DNA of 61,884 nt from Bacteroidota bacterium (GCA_947466965.1 CANIFU010000001.1:1-61884), one strand, 5' to 3'. Counted from the first letter of the stretch, positions 1 through 8,295 are shown. A program made the numbers and translations. Notes: a model not told the origin generated them from the letters alone.

Positions 1-307
1 AATCATCTCCTTTTAAATGACCAATCAATTTACCATTGTATTCTTTGTCTGTTATATCAGTACAACTGATAGTAGTCATGTCTATTTCAAATGAACCACC
101 TGTAATATTTTTTCCGTCAGAAACAATGTTTCCTTTAGAAATTGCAACGCCACCTTCGTGCTGTCCGGTTACTTTTTTAGCTAACCAAGAAGCCGTGCTT
201 GCTTTGGTGTCAATTGAATAATTTACGGTAGATGCTTTTGGCGTTGTAAAAGCAAACGCTCCGATTGCAGCAGTTGCAATGAAGCCCAATGTCATTTTTT
301 TAATCAT
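1..307 (-). CDS. YceI-like periplasmic protein, truncated by window start
   Basis: The first 102 codons of a gene whose 3' end lies outside the window. It begins with a Sec signal peptide (MIKKM, then a hydrophobic stretch ending near TTPKAS). The mature part reads VNYSIDTKASTASWLAKK, then a glycine-rich turn and GGSFEIDMTTI, a pattern typical of the YceI lipocalin-like family, which binds isoprenoid or other lipids in the periplasm. The start is the ATG at 305-307; a second Met four codons later is possible. Family assignment rests on about half of the expected length of about 190 residues, so it is likely but not certain. Substrate unknown. Confidence 0.7.
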   Translation of the reverse strand, partial: MIKKMTLGFIATAAIGAFAFTTPKASTVNYSIDTKASTASWLAKKVTGQHEGGVAISKGNIVSDGKNITGGSFEIDMTTISCTDITDKEYNGKLIGHLKGDD

Positions 308-430
308 TTTTTTAGGTTTTTTTAAGTTTAACACTGCAAAGATATAAAATATATGTATATACATATAATGTTTAAACATATTTTAACAAAAATAGTTAAA
401 GCTGAATAGAATAAACAGGAATTATGCCTT

Positions 431-507
431 TTCTCGACTCCGCTCGAAATGACAGTAGTGCCGATCGAACTGACACTCAATATGGTCAGTTCGAGCGGAG
501 TCGAGAA
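431..507. repeat. Nested inverted repeat, candidate dispersed repeat
   Basis: Two perfect 17-bp arms (TTCTCGACTCCGCTCGA at 431-447 and its complement at 491-507) flank a second perfect 10-bp inverted pair (465-474 and 485-494). The GC content is clearly higher than in the surrounding AT-rich intergenic DNA. It lies between the convergent 5' side of the YceI-like gene and the 3' end of msrB. No long T run follows, so it is not a standard terminator. It resembles dispersed palindromic intergenic repeats (REP-like); copies elsewhere in the genome cannot be tested here. Confidence 0.55.
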
Positions 508-537
508 CCCATGCAGAATATAATAATTTTCGAGGGA

Positions 538-1026
538 CTACTTCTTAAATTCTATCGAAGCTGAGTTAATACAATATCTTAATCCTGTGGGAGCTGGGCC
601 ATCATCAAATACATGTCCTAGATGTCCTCCACATGTTGAACAGGTAATCTCCGTTCGGATCATGCCATGTGATTTATCTTTTATATAAACGACTTTTGCC
701 GAGTCTACCACATCCGAAAAGCTCGGCCATCCGCAACCGGCATCAAATTTCGTGTCTGATTTAAACAGTTCGGAACAGCATCCAGCACATACATACATTC
801 CTTTTTCGGTATGTAAATAGTATTTACCTGAAAAAGGCCTTTCCGTTCCTTTTTCGCGCAATACATTGTATTGTTCGGCACTTAGTGCTTTTTTCCACTC
901 TTCTTCTGTTTTTACTACTTTGTTTGAATCGTTCATGGGGCTTTTGTTTTTTTCTGAAGTATTCTGTCCAGTCCCATTACATGCAACTAAACTGAACGCA
1001 ACTAAAATGAAAATTGCATTTTTCAT
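538..1026 (-). CDS. msrB: Peptide-methionine (R)-S-oxide reductase, lipoprotein form
   Basis: Reduces methionine-R-sulfoxide in oxidised proteins, using thioredoxin-type electrons. The 162-residue protein starts at the ATG at 1024-1026, because this gives a lipoprotein signal ([16 protein letters not shown], lipobox Cys16); an upstream in-frame extension lacks a signal. The MsrB domain has the four zinc cysteines as CAGC and CSTC, the CGWPSF motif, and the catalytic cysteine in LRYCINS (about residue 152). The lipid anchor implies a role in the periplasm or outer envelope, repairing exported proteins. A TAAATTTG box on the minus strand (1090-1097) is the likely promoter. It is a single-gene unit. 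Confidence 0.93.
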   Translation of the reverse strand: MKNAIFILVAFSLVACNGTGQNTSEKNKSPMNDSNKVVKTEEEWKKALSAEQYNVLREKGTERPFSGKYYLHTEKGMYVCAGCCSELFKSDTKFDAGCGWPSFSDVVDSAKVVYIKDKSHGMIRTEITCSTCGGHLGHVFDDGPAPTGLRYCINSASIEFKK

Positions 1027-1089
1027 GATATTTATTTCTGAAGTGTAAATATTAAACAATAAATAAATAATTATGTTTAGCGTACTGCA

Positions 1090-1097
1090 CAAATTTA
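1090..1097 (-). promoter_or_regulatory. Candidate -7 box for msrB
   Basis: TAAATTTG on the minus strand matches the Bacteroidota -7 consensus TAnnTTTG and lies about 65 nt upstream of the lipoprotein-type start of msrB. No well-spaced -33 TTTG was seen, so this is a modest call. Confidence 0.35.
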
Positions 1098-1120
1098 ATA
1101 AATGCAATCTTACAATGGAC

Positions 1121-1151
1121 TTGCAATCTTATCGATATTATTTTATCTTTG
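1121..1151 (+). promoter_or_regulatory. Candidate Bacteroidota promoter for the 1174 gene
   Basis: TTG at 1121-1123 and TATCTTTG at 1144-1151 match the -33 and -7 elements of the Bacteroidota housekeeping sigma factor with 20 nt between them. The -7 box ends 22 nt before the ATG of the downstream sorting-domain protein gene. Confidence 0.55.
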
Positions 1152-1173
1152 GTAAAACTAAGCTAAAAAAAAC

Positions 1174-2124
1174 ATGAAAAAAATCTACTTATTATTTACA
1201 TTATTCTCAACCGTTGTTGTTGCTGATGCGCAGGTATTCTGGACGGAAGATTTTGGTACTGGTTGTAATCAAGGACAATTAGCAAGTGCATATGCCGGCA
1301 CAAATGGAGCATGGACAATTTCATCAACAGGAACAAATGATGCTACTGCAAATACCTTTTATATTGGTGCGCAAGAAGCAGGAAATCCTGTTGGCGCTTG
1401 TGGAACGGGATGTGTCGGTTCTGTTGATGCGACCTTGCATATTGGTAATGTAGCAATTACTTTGTTATCCATTGCTGCTGATGGCGGAGCGTCTTATTTT
1501 TCAGGTGTTGCAAGTGCTTGTTCTCTTTTAGGGATTTGTGCAACCACCAATAAACGTGCTGAATCTCCTATCATTAATTGTACAGGTCAATCATCTATCT
1601 CGATCTCTTTTGCTTATCTTGAAAACGGTGCAACTACTTTGGATGATGCGAGTCTTTGGTATTCTGCTGATGGCGGAACTACTTGGTCGCTTTTAAATAA
1701 TATGGCGAAAACACCTCTAGGTGCTTGTGCTCCTCAAGGAATCTGGACAGCTTATTCTTTTTCTTTACCTGCAAGTGCAAATAATAATGCAACTGTGAAA
1801 ATTGGTTTTAACTGGACCAACAATGATGATGGTTTAGGAACAGATCCTTCTTTTGCTGTTGATGATATTTCCTTGTCTTCTCCGGCTCTTGGTGTTGCTG
1901 CTGAGACAGCTTCTTCTTTGGAAGTTTTTGCTACTGGTAATATTATAACTATTAAATCTATGGATGCATTAAAATTACAAGGTGTTTATGATGTGTTAGG
2001 TAGAACAATCTCCGCATCGCTTGAAAACAATACAATCAATATGGAAGCGCAACCTTCCGGAATTTATTTTGTAAGAGTGGAAGCAAAAGGGCAGTTATAC
2101 ACAAAGAAAGTATTTATAAAATAA
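1174..2124 (+). CDS. Secreted protein with T9SS type A sorting domain
   Basis: A 316-residue exported protein of unknown function. It has a signal peptide ending near VADAQ, a cysteine- and glycine-rich beta-sandwich-like body (about residues 20-230, with FAYLENGATTLDDASLWYS and a FAVDDISLSS strand, as in jelly-roll or MAM-like extracellular modules), and a C-terminal T9SS sorting domain (about residues 240-316, with VYDVLGRTI, PSGIYFVRVE and a basic KKVFIK end). It should be exported by Sec, then moved across the outer membrane by the T9SS encoded at 49-56 kb and attached to the surface. It is monocistronic, with a promoter at 1121 and a terminator at 2145. No enzymatic motif was recognised. 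Confidence 0.85.
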   Translation: MKKIYLLFTLFSTVVVADAQVFWTEDFGTGCNQGQLASAYAGTNGAWTISSTGTNDATANTFYIGAQEAGNPVGACGTGCVGSVDATLHIGNVAITLLSIAADGGASYFSGVASACSLLGICATTNKRAESPIINCTGQSSISISFAYLENGATTLDDASLWYSADGGTTWSLLNNMAKTPLGACAPQGIWTAYSFSLPASANNNATVKIGFNWTNNDDGLGTDPSFAVDDISLSSPALGVAAETASSLEVFATGNIITIKSMDALKLQGVYDVLGRTISASLENNTINMEAQPSGIYFVRVEAKGQLYTKKVFIK

Positions 2125-2144
2125 TTAGATTAACTCTGATTTTA

Positions 2145-2180
2145 AAAAAGCGTTCTGAATCATTTCAGAGCGCTTTTTTT
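2145..2180. terminator. Bidirectional hairpin terminator
   Basis: AAAAAAGCGTTCTGAA pairs with TTCAGAGCGCTTTTTT around a 4-nt loop, with one mismatch. The A and T runs on both sides allow it to end both the 1174 gene and the convergent comM transcript. Confidence 0.8.
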
Positions 2181-2221
2181 ATTGTACACTGTTATAAGTA
2201 CTTCCTTCTTTTAAACTCTTC

Positions 2222-3760
2222 TTACCCTGCCCAGCCTTCACGATCTAGACTGCGATATTGTATAGCTTCCGCCAAATGCTGCGTTTCAATATTTTCGCAG
2301 GTATCCAAATCTGCAATGGTGCGTGCAACTTTTAATATGCGGTCGTATGCCCTCGCAGAAAGCCCCAGTCTTTCCATCGCGGTTTTTAAAAGTTGATTTC
2401 CCGCCTCGTCAATTCTACATACTTCCCGAAGTTGTTTCGAGCTTATCTGAGCATTGCAATGCACCCCTTCATTTTCTTTATAGCGCTTTTCCTGAATTGC
2501 TCTTGCTTTAATTACACGGGCACGAACGAATTCGCTTTTTTCTGATTTACGTTCTGCCGCCAATTCATTATAGGATACGGGTGTTACTTCTACATGTATA
2601 TCAATGCGATCCAATAATGGTCCTGAAATTTTATTTAAATATTTTTGAACTGTTCCCGGAGGACAAACACATTGCTTCTCTGGATGATTATAATAGCCGC
2701 AAGGACACGGGTTCATAGATGCTATTAACATAAAACTGGCAGGGTATTCAACTGAAAATTTCGCTCTTGAAATCGTCACAACTCTGTCTTCCAATGGTTG
2801 ACGCATGACTTCTAATACTGTGCGTTTAAATTCCGGTAATTCATCTAAAAATAAAACACCATTATGTGATAAAGAAATTTCTCCGGGCTGCGGAACACCT
2901 CCTCCGCCAACTAAGGCAACATCAGAAATGGTGTGGTGAGGTGATCGGAAAGGCCTGATAGAAACTATACAAGTGTTCTTCCCCATTTTGCCGGCAACAC
3001 TATGAATTTTTGTAGTTTCCAATGATTCTTGTAAATTCATTGGCGGCAAAATAGAAGGGAGGCGTTTTGCCAACATCGTTTTACCCGCTCCCGGTGGTCC
3101 GATTAAAATTACATTGTGTCCCCCTGATGCCGCGATCTCCAATGCCCGTTTTATATTTTCTTGTCCTTTTACATCCGAAAAATCGAATTCTGTATTGTTT
3201 AATTTTGAAAAAAATTCGTCTTCTGTATTGATGATTGTTTGTTCTAATTGACAAACTCCATTAAAAAAATCAATAACTTCTTTTATGTTCTCTACACCAT
3301 ATACTTCAAGTCCGGCAACAATACCGGCTTCATTTGCATTTTGTTTCGGAAGAATTATACCTTTGAATTTTTCTATTTTAGCCTGTATCGCGATTGGTAA
3401 AACACCTTTTATTGGCTGCAGTCCGCCATCGAGTGAAAGTTCACCCATGATGATGTAGTCTCCTACTTTTTCAGGAAGAATTTGTTCCGATGCTGCCAGG
3501 ATACCTATAGCTATTGTGAGATCGTATGCAGAACCTTCTTTTCTGATGTCGGCTGGTGCCATATTAATGACAATACTTTTGCCTGGAATCTTATACCCAT
3601 TATTTTTAAGTGATGCGGCAATACGCTGCTGACTTTCCTTTACAGCACTATCGGGTAAACCTACCATTAAAAAATTTACTCCCGGATTGATATTCGTCTC
3701 AACCGTTACAGTTGTTGCGCTAATGCCATATACGGCACTGCCAAATGTTTTCACTAACAT
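2222..3760 (-). CDS. comM: YifB/ComM family Mg-chelatase-like AAA+ ATPase
   Basis: A 512-residue AAA+ protein of the YifB/ComM family. In naturally competent bacteria, ComM is a hexameric helicase that promotes branch migration during integration of transforming DNA. The order is typical: an N-terminal Lon-protease-like domain without the catalytic pair (1-170), the AAA+ core with Walker A GPPGAGKT (221-228) and Walker B VLFLDELPEF, a cysteine cluster (CPCGYYN and CVCPP, about 352-366), and a C-terminal Mg-chelatase domain. Length and motifs are complete. The ATG at 3758-3760 is supported by the family start MLVKTFGSAV. It stands alone. Involvement in competence here is inference. Confidence 0.92.
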   Translation of the reverse strand: MLVKTFGSAVYGISATTVTVETNINPGVNFLMVGLPDSAVKESQQRIAASLKNNGYKIPGKSIVINMAPADIRKEGSAYDLTIAIGILAASEQILPEKVGDYIIMGELSLDGGLQPIKGVLPIAIQAKIEKFKGIILPKQNANEAGIVAGLEVYGVENIKEVIDFFNGVCQLEQTIINTEDEFFSKLNNTEFDFSDVKGQENIKRALEIAASGGHNVILIGPPGAGKTMLAKRLPSILPPMNLQESLETTKIHSVAGKMGKNTCIVSIRPFRSPHHTISDVALVGGGGVPQPGEISLSHNGVLFLDELPEFKRTVLEVMRQPLEDRVVTISRAKFSVEYPASFMLIASMNPCPCGYYNHPEKQCVCPPGTVQKYLNKISGPLLDRIDIHVEVTPVSYNELAAERKSEKSEFVRARVIKARAIQEKRYKENEGVHCNAQISSKQLREVCRIDEAGNQLLKTAMERLGLSARAYDRILKVARTIADLDTCENIETQHLAEAIQYRSLDREGWAG

Positions 3761-3944
3761 AAAATTGAATTATAAAATTTCGGGAGTAGGTGGCAAATGT
3801 ACAAAAGTATCGGTTACTTCAATAGATTAATATGAATCGTTTTTTGTCACCGATTGCTAATAAAAAATTATTATTATTTTAAAAATTAATTTTTTCATAG
3901 TATATTTATCTTCATAAATCAAAAAATAACCAAACCCGACACAA

Positions 3945-5948
3945 ATGAAAAAAATTGCTACACTTACATTGGGATGCTTGCTTGCTTTTACCGCCACAAA
4001 AGCACAAACATTCTCAGATGATTTCGAATCCTATACCTCCGGTATTGCTTTAGGACCGCAGTCTCCTAATTGGAGAACATGGTCGTCAACTACAGGTGGA
4101 ACAGCAGATGATGCCAATGTTGTTACAACAGATAATCATACTGTTGCAGGATCAAAATCTGTTTATTTCTCCTCTACCAGCGCAACGGGAGGTCCTCAAG
4201 ATGTTATTTTACCGTTTACACCCTCTGCTCCTTTAACAACAGGGCAGTTTTCTTTTACTACTTGGTTTAAAGTGCCTACCAGCAAAACAGCATACTTCAA
4301 TTTTCAAGGAAATGCTACAATGGGTGGTATGTATGTTTTGGATTGTTTTATGACAGGTGGAAATGTTCAGATCCAAAATTCTGGGACTGTTGTTGCAACA
4401 GGTACGCACCCTTTTGGTGCATGGTTTGAATTAACTATCAATGCGAATTTTAATTCAAATTCTTGGGAATTATTAATCAATGGTGTATCTCAAGGTACAT
4501 GGTCCAATGCAAACAACCAAGTATGGGGAATCGATTATTATCCTGCTGATGCTGCTGCAAGTTTCTGGATTGATGATGTATCCTATAATGTTACACCGTA
4601 TACATTACCTGCATTAAACGCTGCGGGCAACATGTTGGATATTTCTAATGGACTAGTTGGTTCTGTGAGATACCCTGCTGTTAAGGTTAGAAATTTAGGT
4701 ACAGGAGTAATCAACTCATTTGATATTTCAATCACTCAAAATGGTGGTGCTCCTGTTGTTAAAAATGTAACTGGATTAACCTTGGCTTCACTGGCTTCAA
4801 CAATCCAAACGTACACTGTTCCCTTTACACTTGTAAGCGGAACAAATACCTTTGTTGCTACTATCAGTAATGTAAATGGGGCAGGTGCTGATGGTGATGC
4901 TTCAGATAATGTATTAACTACAATTGTTACTCCTGTAACACCTGCTGCCGGTAAAATGGTGGTTGCTGAAGAAGGTACTGGAACATGGTGTCAGTGGTGC
5001 CCTCGTGGTGCTGTTTACATGGATTTAATGGATACAAAATACAGTGGATATATAGCTCCGATAGCTGTTCATAATAGTGACCCAATGACTGTTGCTGCTT
5101 ATGATACGCCTATTGCTGCGCTAATTAGTGGTTATCCAAGTGCTTTGGTAGATCGTTTGCCAGAAATTGATCCAAGCGGAATTGAAACAGATTTCTTAAG
5201 TCGTATTGTTGTTGCTCCTAAAGCATTTGTTGTGAATACAGAAACATATAATACTACTACACGTGTATTAACTGTTACCGTTACAACAACTATACAAACA
5301 GCAATTACTGGTAACTATAAATTAGCTTGTGCCATTACAGAAGATGAAGTAACGGGTACCGGAAGTACTTATGCGCAATCCAATGCATATTCAGGTGGAG
5401 GTTCTGGTCCAATGGGTGGATTTGAATTGTTAGGGAATCCTGTTCCTGCTTCTCAAATGGTATACAATCACGTAGCTCGCGAAATTCAACCTGATTTTAA
5501 TGGTATTCCAAGTGCTTTTGGTACGAGTGCTGCTGCGGGTACTGTATTTACAAATACATTTACTTTCATTTTGCCTGCAACGTATGATGATACAAAAATT
5601 CATATCGTTAGTATGTTTATCGACCCAACAGGGAAGATTGATAATGCTGCCAGCATAAAAATCGCAGAAGTAACTACTGGGATTACTGAAAATGAAGGTT
5701 TTCAATTTGGACTTTTCCCAAATCCAACGAATGATTTAGCGTCTATTTCTTTAGATCTTAAAAAGGAATCAGAAGTTATGGTTACTATTTATGGAATAAA
5801 CGGTGTTCTTATTGGTAAAAAAGATTATGGTAAACTTTCTGGTGATATGTTGTTGCCAATTGATATGACTAATTTTACAGCTGGTATGTATTTCGTTGAT
5901 ATAACAGTTGACGGAAAAACAGCAGTAAAAAAATTGATTAAACAATAA
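3945..5948 (+). CDS. T9SS cargo with Omp28/thioredoxin-like CxxC domain
   Basis: A 667-residue secreted protein. Domains, in order: signal peptide (1-20, ending TKAQ); a concanavalin/LamG-like beta-sandwich (about 22-210, closing with SFWIDDVSYN); a CARDB-like or Ig-like segment (about 220-325); a domain resembling Omp28 and thioredoxin folds with EEGTGTWCQWCPRG (Cys pair spaced CxxC) and a YPSALVDR loop (about 335-600); and a T9SS type A sorting domain (about 590-667, with FPNPTNDLASISL and AGMYFVDI). The CxxC suggests a surface or secreted redox-active or metal-binding module, but activity is unproven. A TATATTTA element at 3901-3908 may be its -7 box. It ends at a strong terminator. Confidence 0.85.
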   Translation: MKKIATLTLGCLLAFTATKAQTFSDDFESYTSGIALGPQSPNWRTWSSTTGGTADDANVVTTDNHTVAGSKSVYFSSTSATGGPQDVILPFTPSAPLTTGQFSFTTWFKVPTSKTAYFNFQGNATMGGMYVLDCFMTGGNVQIQNSGTVVATGTHPFGAWFELTINANFNSNSWELLINGVSQGTWSNANNQVWGIDYYPADAAASFWIDDVSYNVTPYTLPALNAAGNMLDISNGLVGSVRYPAVKVRNLGTGVINSFDISITQNGGAPVVKNVTGLTLASLASTIQTYTVPFTLVSGTNTFVATISNVNGAGADGDASDNVLTTIVTPVTPAAGKMVVAEEGTGTWCQWCPRGAVYMDLMDTKYSGYIAPIAVHNSDPMTVAAYDTPIAALISGYPSALVDRLPEIDPSGIETDFLSRIVVAPKAFVVNTETYNTTTRVLTVTVTTTIQTAITGNYKLACAITEDEVTGTGSTYAQSNAYSGGGSGPMGGFELLGNPVPASQMVYNHVAREIQPDFNGIPSAFGTSAAAGTVFTNTFTFILPATYDDTKIHIVSMFIDPTGKIDNAASIKIAEVTTGITENEGFQFGLFPNPTNDLASISLDLKKESEVMVTIYGINGVLIGKKDYGKLSGDMLLPIDMTNFTAGMYFVDITVDGKTAVKKLIKQ

Positions 5949-5968
5949 TAGAAATTAATGAATACTTA

Positions 5969-6006
5969 AAATCCCGCTCCGTAAATTACGGAGCGGGATT
6001 TTTTTA
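5969..6006. terminator. Strong hairpin terminator
   Basis: AATCCCGCTCCGTAA and ATTACGGAGCGGGATT form a near-perfect stem of about 15 bp followed by a T run. It ends the 3945 gene. Its 3' T run overlaps the stop codon of the decayed minus-strand gene at 6004. Confidence 0.9.
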
Positions 6007-6360
6007 TTGTTTGCTCTTAGTTTTATAGCCGAATTCTTTTAATAACTCAAAAAAATCCATATCAAAAGCATCTGCACCAAAATAATGTTGGGCTTCTTCA
6101 TAGCAAGGTTCTTTTTTGGGAAATCCTCAAGGCCACTTGAATAACCCCTTTTTATTGGATTCAATTGTTTCACTGGATGAGCCAAGAGCAGAATGCATTA
6201 ATGTCTTAGAAAAGATATAAGTAAGAGCCAATTGTTTAGTTGGCATATCCTTTTTGGAATAGATTAGATTACCTAAAGCGTATCAACTTCGGAATGGTAT
6301 ATATTGACGCTTTTGGTTGTTTTGCTTCGTGAACTAACAATTAAATGCTCTATTAATTGA
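6004..6360 (-). pseudogene. Decayed gene remnant with stop codon and frameshift
   Basis: This stretch between a terminator and hepT has no intact gene, but the minus strand reads as eroded coding sequence. One frame runs from 6282 to a TAA at 6004-6006 and includes LALTYIFSKTLMHSALGSS and EEAQHYFGADAFDMDFFELL, interrupted by an in-frame TGA at 6127-6129 (in the context KWP-stop-GFPKK). A further stop in that frame lies at 6283-6285. Upstream, the coding-like sequence continues in another frame (IVSSRSKTTKSVNIYHSEVD), so one indel near 6276-6283 would rejoin them. The family was not recognised. It may be part of the same decaying insertion as hepT. Confidence 0.5.
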
Positions 6361-6362
6361 TT

Positions 6363-6701
6363 TTATTCCTTCAAGAGCAACTCAACTTCTTCTCTGAGTT
6401 TAGGAAGATGATTTATAACAATACTCCAAATCATATCATCTGATACTGAATCATACCCATGTATAATTCTATTTCTTGTATCAACAATTTTTCTTGAATT
6501 CGAAAGGATAGGAGCCGAATCTTTTGCAATTATTCGACTCATTGCTTCTCCAATTATTTCAATATTTCTTTCTATAGCTCTTTTGGTGCGCAAATCACTT
6601 TAGTAAGTAGCAAAAAGCTTTGGCCTGTCTGAGAAAAAACTTTCTATTTCATTAATTGAATTTAGAATGTCGAAGAGCCAAGTTTTAATTTCAATGTCCA
6701 T
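6363..6701 (-). pseudogene. hepT: HepT-like HEPN toxin, interrupted by in-frame TAA
   Basis: The full frame from the ATG at 6699-6701 to the TAA at 6363-6365 is 112 codons, the normal HepT (DUF86) length, but codon 34 is TAA (6600-6602, context LFATY-stop-SDLRTK). After it, the frame continues unbroken and carries the HEPN RNase motif RX4HXY as RNRIIHGY; the Tyr is the residue that MntA adenylylates in the studied system. The ATG overlaps the end of mntA by 11 nt, as in an operon. A 76-residue piece could start at a TTG (6591-6593), but would lack the first helix. Probably an inactivated toxin; readthrough or re-initiation cannot be excluded. Confidence 0.8.
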
Positions 6702-6993
6702 AGATGAGTAGACGTTGCTGGTTAATAACCTGTTTTAAATAAGGGTTCTTTATGGCCTGCTCTTCCAATAGGTCAACTCGTCTATGCAAAACATCCTCCA
6801 AAGAAAACTTTAAATCATAATAGTTGTCTGCATATTGGGCCATATCAATAGAATCAAAATCTACAATTAGGTCAATATCACTTGTAGAATTGTATTTCTC
6901 TGTTAATATTGAACCAAAAGCATATAGTCTTTTCACTTTGTGCTTATAACAAAGGATTTTGATGTCATTACTATATGTTTCAATTTCTGTCAT
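6691..6993 (-). CDS. mntA: MntA-like minimal nucleotidyltransferase antitoxin
   Basis: A 100-residue protein of the MNT family. In MntA/HepT toxin-antitoxin pairs, MntA transfers AMP to a tyrosine of HepT and so blocks its RNase activity. The nucleotidyltransferase signature GSX10DXD is intact: Gly27-Ser28 in YAFGSIL, then Asp39 and Asp41 in SDIDLIVDFD. The start is the ATG at 6991-6993; a TTG two codons upstream is less likely. Its 3' end overlaps the hepT start by 11 nt. The antitoxin is intact whereas its toxin has a stop codon, so this is probably a relic module. Confidence 0.88.
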   Translation of the reverse strand: MTEIETYSNDIKILCYKHKVKRLYAFGSILTEKYNSTSDIDLIVDFDSIDMAQYADNYYDLKFSLEDVLHRRVDLLEEQAIKNPYLKQVINQQRLLIYGH

Positions 6994-7008
6994 AAACAAA
7001 TATAAGGA

Positions 7009-7584
7009 TTATTTTTGGGAGGTTTCTACCAATCCAATCAAACAATGAATCACTTTTATATGTATTTCCTGCGCTCTATCTGCATACTCACTGTGGGGTG
7101 CACGGATTTCTACATCACAAAGTCCGGCCATTTTCCCTCCGTCTTTTCCCGTTAAACCAATCACATGCATTCCCTTTTCCTTGGCTGAAGTGATTGCTTT
7201 GATCACATTTGCGGAGTTTCCACTCGTACTTATTGCTACCAAAACATCTCCTTTATTTCCCAGTGCTTCAATGTATCTTGAAAAGACACTTTCATAGCCG
7301 TAATCATTTCCTACACATGAAAGATGCGATGGATCTGAAATTGAAATTGCTGGTAATGCTTTCCGGTCTTCTCGAAAACGTCCGCTCAGTTCTTCAGCAA
7401 AATGCATCGCATCGCACATCGATCCGCCATTACCGCAGGAAATTATTTTGTTCCCAGCATTAATCGAACTGGCAAGGAGCTTCCCCGCATTTTCTATTGC
7501 TTCGATGTTTTTTTTCTCCGAAATAAATTGATCTAAAATATTTTTGGCTTCCTTCAGATTATTTTCAATCAATGCTGTGCTCAT
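7009..7584 (-). CDS. gmhA: Sedoheptulose-7-phosphate isomerase
   Basis: Converts D-sedoheptulose 7-phosphate to D-glycero-D-manno-heptose 7-phosphate, the first step of ADP-heptose synthesis for LPS inner core or other glycans. The 191-residue protein has the SIS fold with [16 protein letters not shown] near the N terminus. His61, Glu65, Gln172 and His180 fall at the same numbers as the zinc ligands and catalytic residues of E. coli GmhA. It also has [10 protein letters not shown], the phosphate-binding loop. It ends 15 nt before mntA on the same strand. Other heptose genes are not nearby. Cytoplasmic enzyme. Confidence 0.93.
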   Translation of the reverse strand: MSTALIENNLKEAKNILDQFISEKKNIEAIENAGKLLASSINAGNKIISCGNGGSMCDAMHFAEELSGRFREDRKALPAISISDPSHLSCVGNDYGYESVFSRYIEALGNKGDVLVAISTSGNSANVIKAITSAKEKGMHVIGLTGKDGGKMAGLCDVEIRAPHSEYADRAQEIHIKVIHCLIGLVETSQK

Positions 7585-7630
7585 AATTTTTTGGTTTTCG
7601 AAGCATAAAATTAAGTCTTTTGGGGTAACA

Positions 7631-7662
7631 TTTGAAATTATTGCTAGGAATTTATATATTTA
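7631..7662 (+). promoter_or_regulatory. Candidate Bacteroidota promoter for the 7697 gene
   Basis: TTTG at 7631-7634 and TATATTTA at 7655-7662, separated by 20 nt, resemble the -33/-7 pair (TTTG and TAnnTTTG) with one mismatch. They lie 35 nt before the ATG. Confidence 0.45.
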
Positions 7663-7696
7663 TCAAACTTTTTGAAATAATAAAAAACAGAATTGT

Positions 7697-8143
7697 ATGA
7701 AAAAAATAATTACAACAGTAGTATTAGTAATCGGTTTCACGGTAATTGGGAGCGCCCAAGGAACCAAAAAAGTGGAAGAAGAAAGCAATTGCTACACAAA
7801 ATGGGCTCAAAAATTTCAGGATCGTGGTGCCGAAGAAGTTGTTGACGGCAGTTTTGCTGATGTCATTATTTCTATTAGAAATGGGGGGGATGCTGAATGC
7901 TATAACGGTAAATGCGATGTAAAGGATGGTAAAGTAGTGGCAATGTATATTAAGTTAGAAGACGGTTCTTTTGAGCAGATCAAAAGAAAATCACGTTACG
8001 AAAACGTCCCTCTTATTATCACAAATGGAATGTCTAGTCCTCTATTAACAATGGAAAGCGAATTGATCAATGTGCTTTTTGTGAAAAAAATTAAACCTAA
8101 AAAAGCAGGTTTTGTTAAAGCTGCTGAACCTTCAGATGATTAA
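7697..8143 (+). CDS. Small secreted protein of unknown function
   Basis: 148 residues beginning with a signal peptide (MKKIITTVVLVIGFTVIGSAQ), so probably periplasmic or secreted. The mature part has three cysteines (SNCYTKW, AECYNGKCD), a central beta-rich segment (FADVIISIRNGGDAECYN, KVVAMYIKLEDGSF) and a basic, lysine-rich tail. There is no sorting domain. The family was not recognised. The TAA at 8141-8143 overlaps the stop of a coding-like minus-strand stretch (8140-8295). Confidence 0.75.
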   Translation: MKKIITTVVLVIGFTVIGSAQGTKKVEEESNCYTKWAQKFQDRGAEEVVDGSFADVIISIRNGGDAECYNGKCDVKDGKVVAMYIKLEDGSFEQIKRKSRYENVPLIITNGMSSPLLTMESELINVLFVKKIKPKKAGFVKAAEPSDD

Positions 8144-8295
8144 TTTATAAATCTGTTCATATTTTTAAAAGCACTTTCGTTTATACTGTAGGTCTTTTTC
8201 TTTTCAATTATTTTTTCGCAGTCAATTAATTCTGAATTCTTAATCGCTTGCATTCTATGGTTATCATTTCTTTTGGTACTTATATTTTTAAAATA
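8140..8295 (-). pseudogene. Possible remnant or small ORF opposite the 8144-8365 gap
   Basis: The 220-nt gap between two plus-strand genes is open on the minus strand from 8295 to a TAA at 8140-8142. It has coding-like composition (NSELIDCEKIIEKKKTYSIN). The only internal ATG is at 8251-8253, giving 37 residues. Two adjacent stops (8296-8301) separate it from more coding-like sequence upstream in the same frame (ITFGEREYLFYEK). This suggests an eroded gene, but it is short and no family was recognised. Confidence 0.25.
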
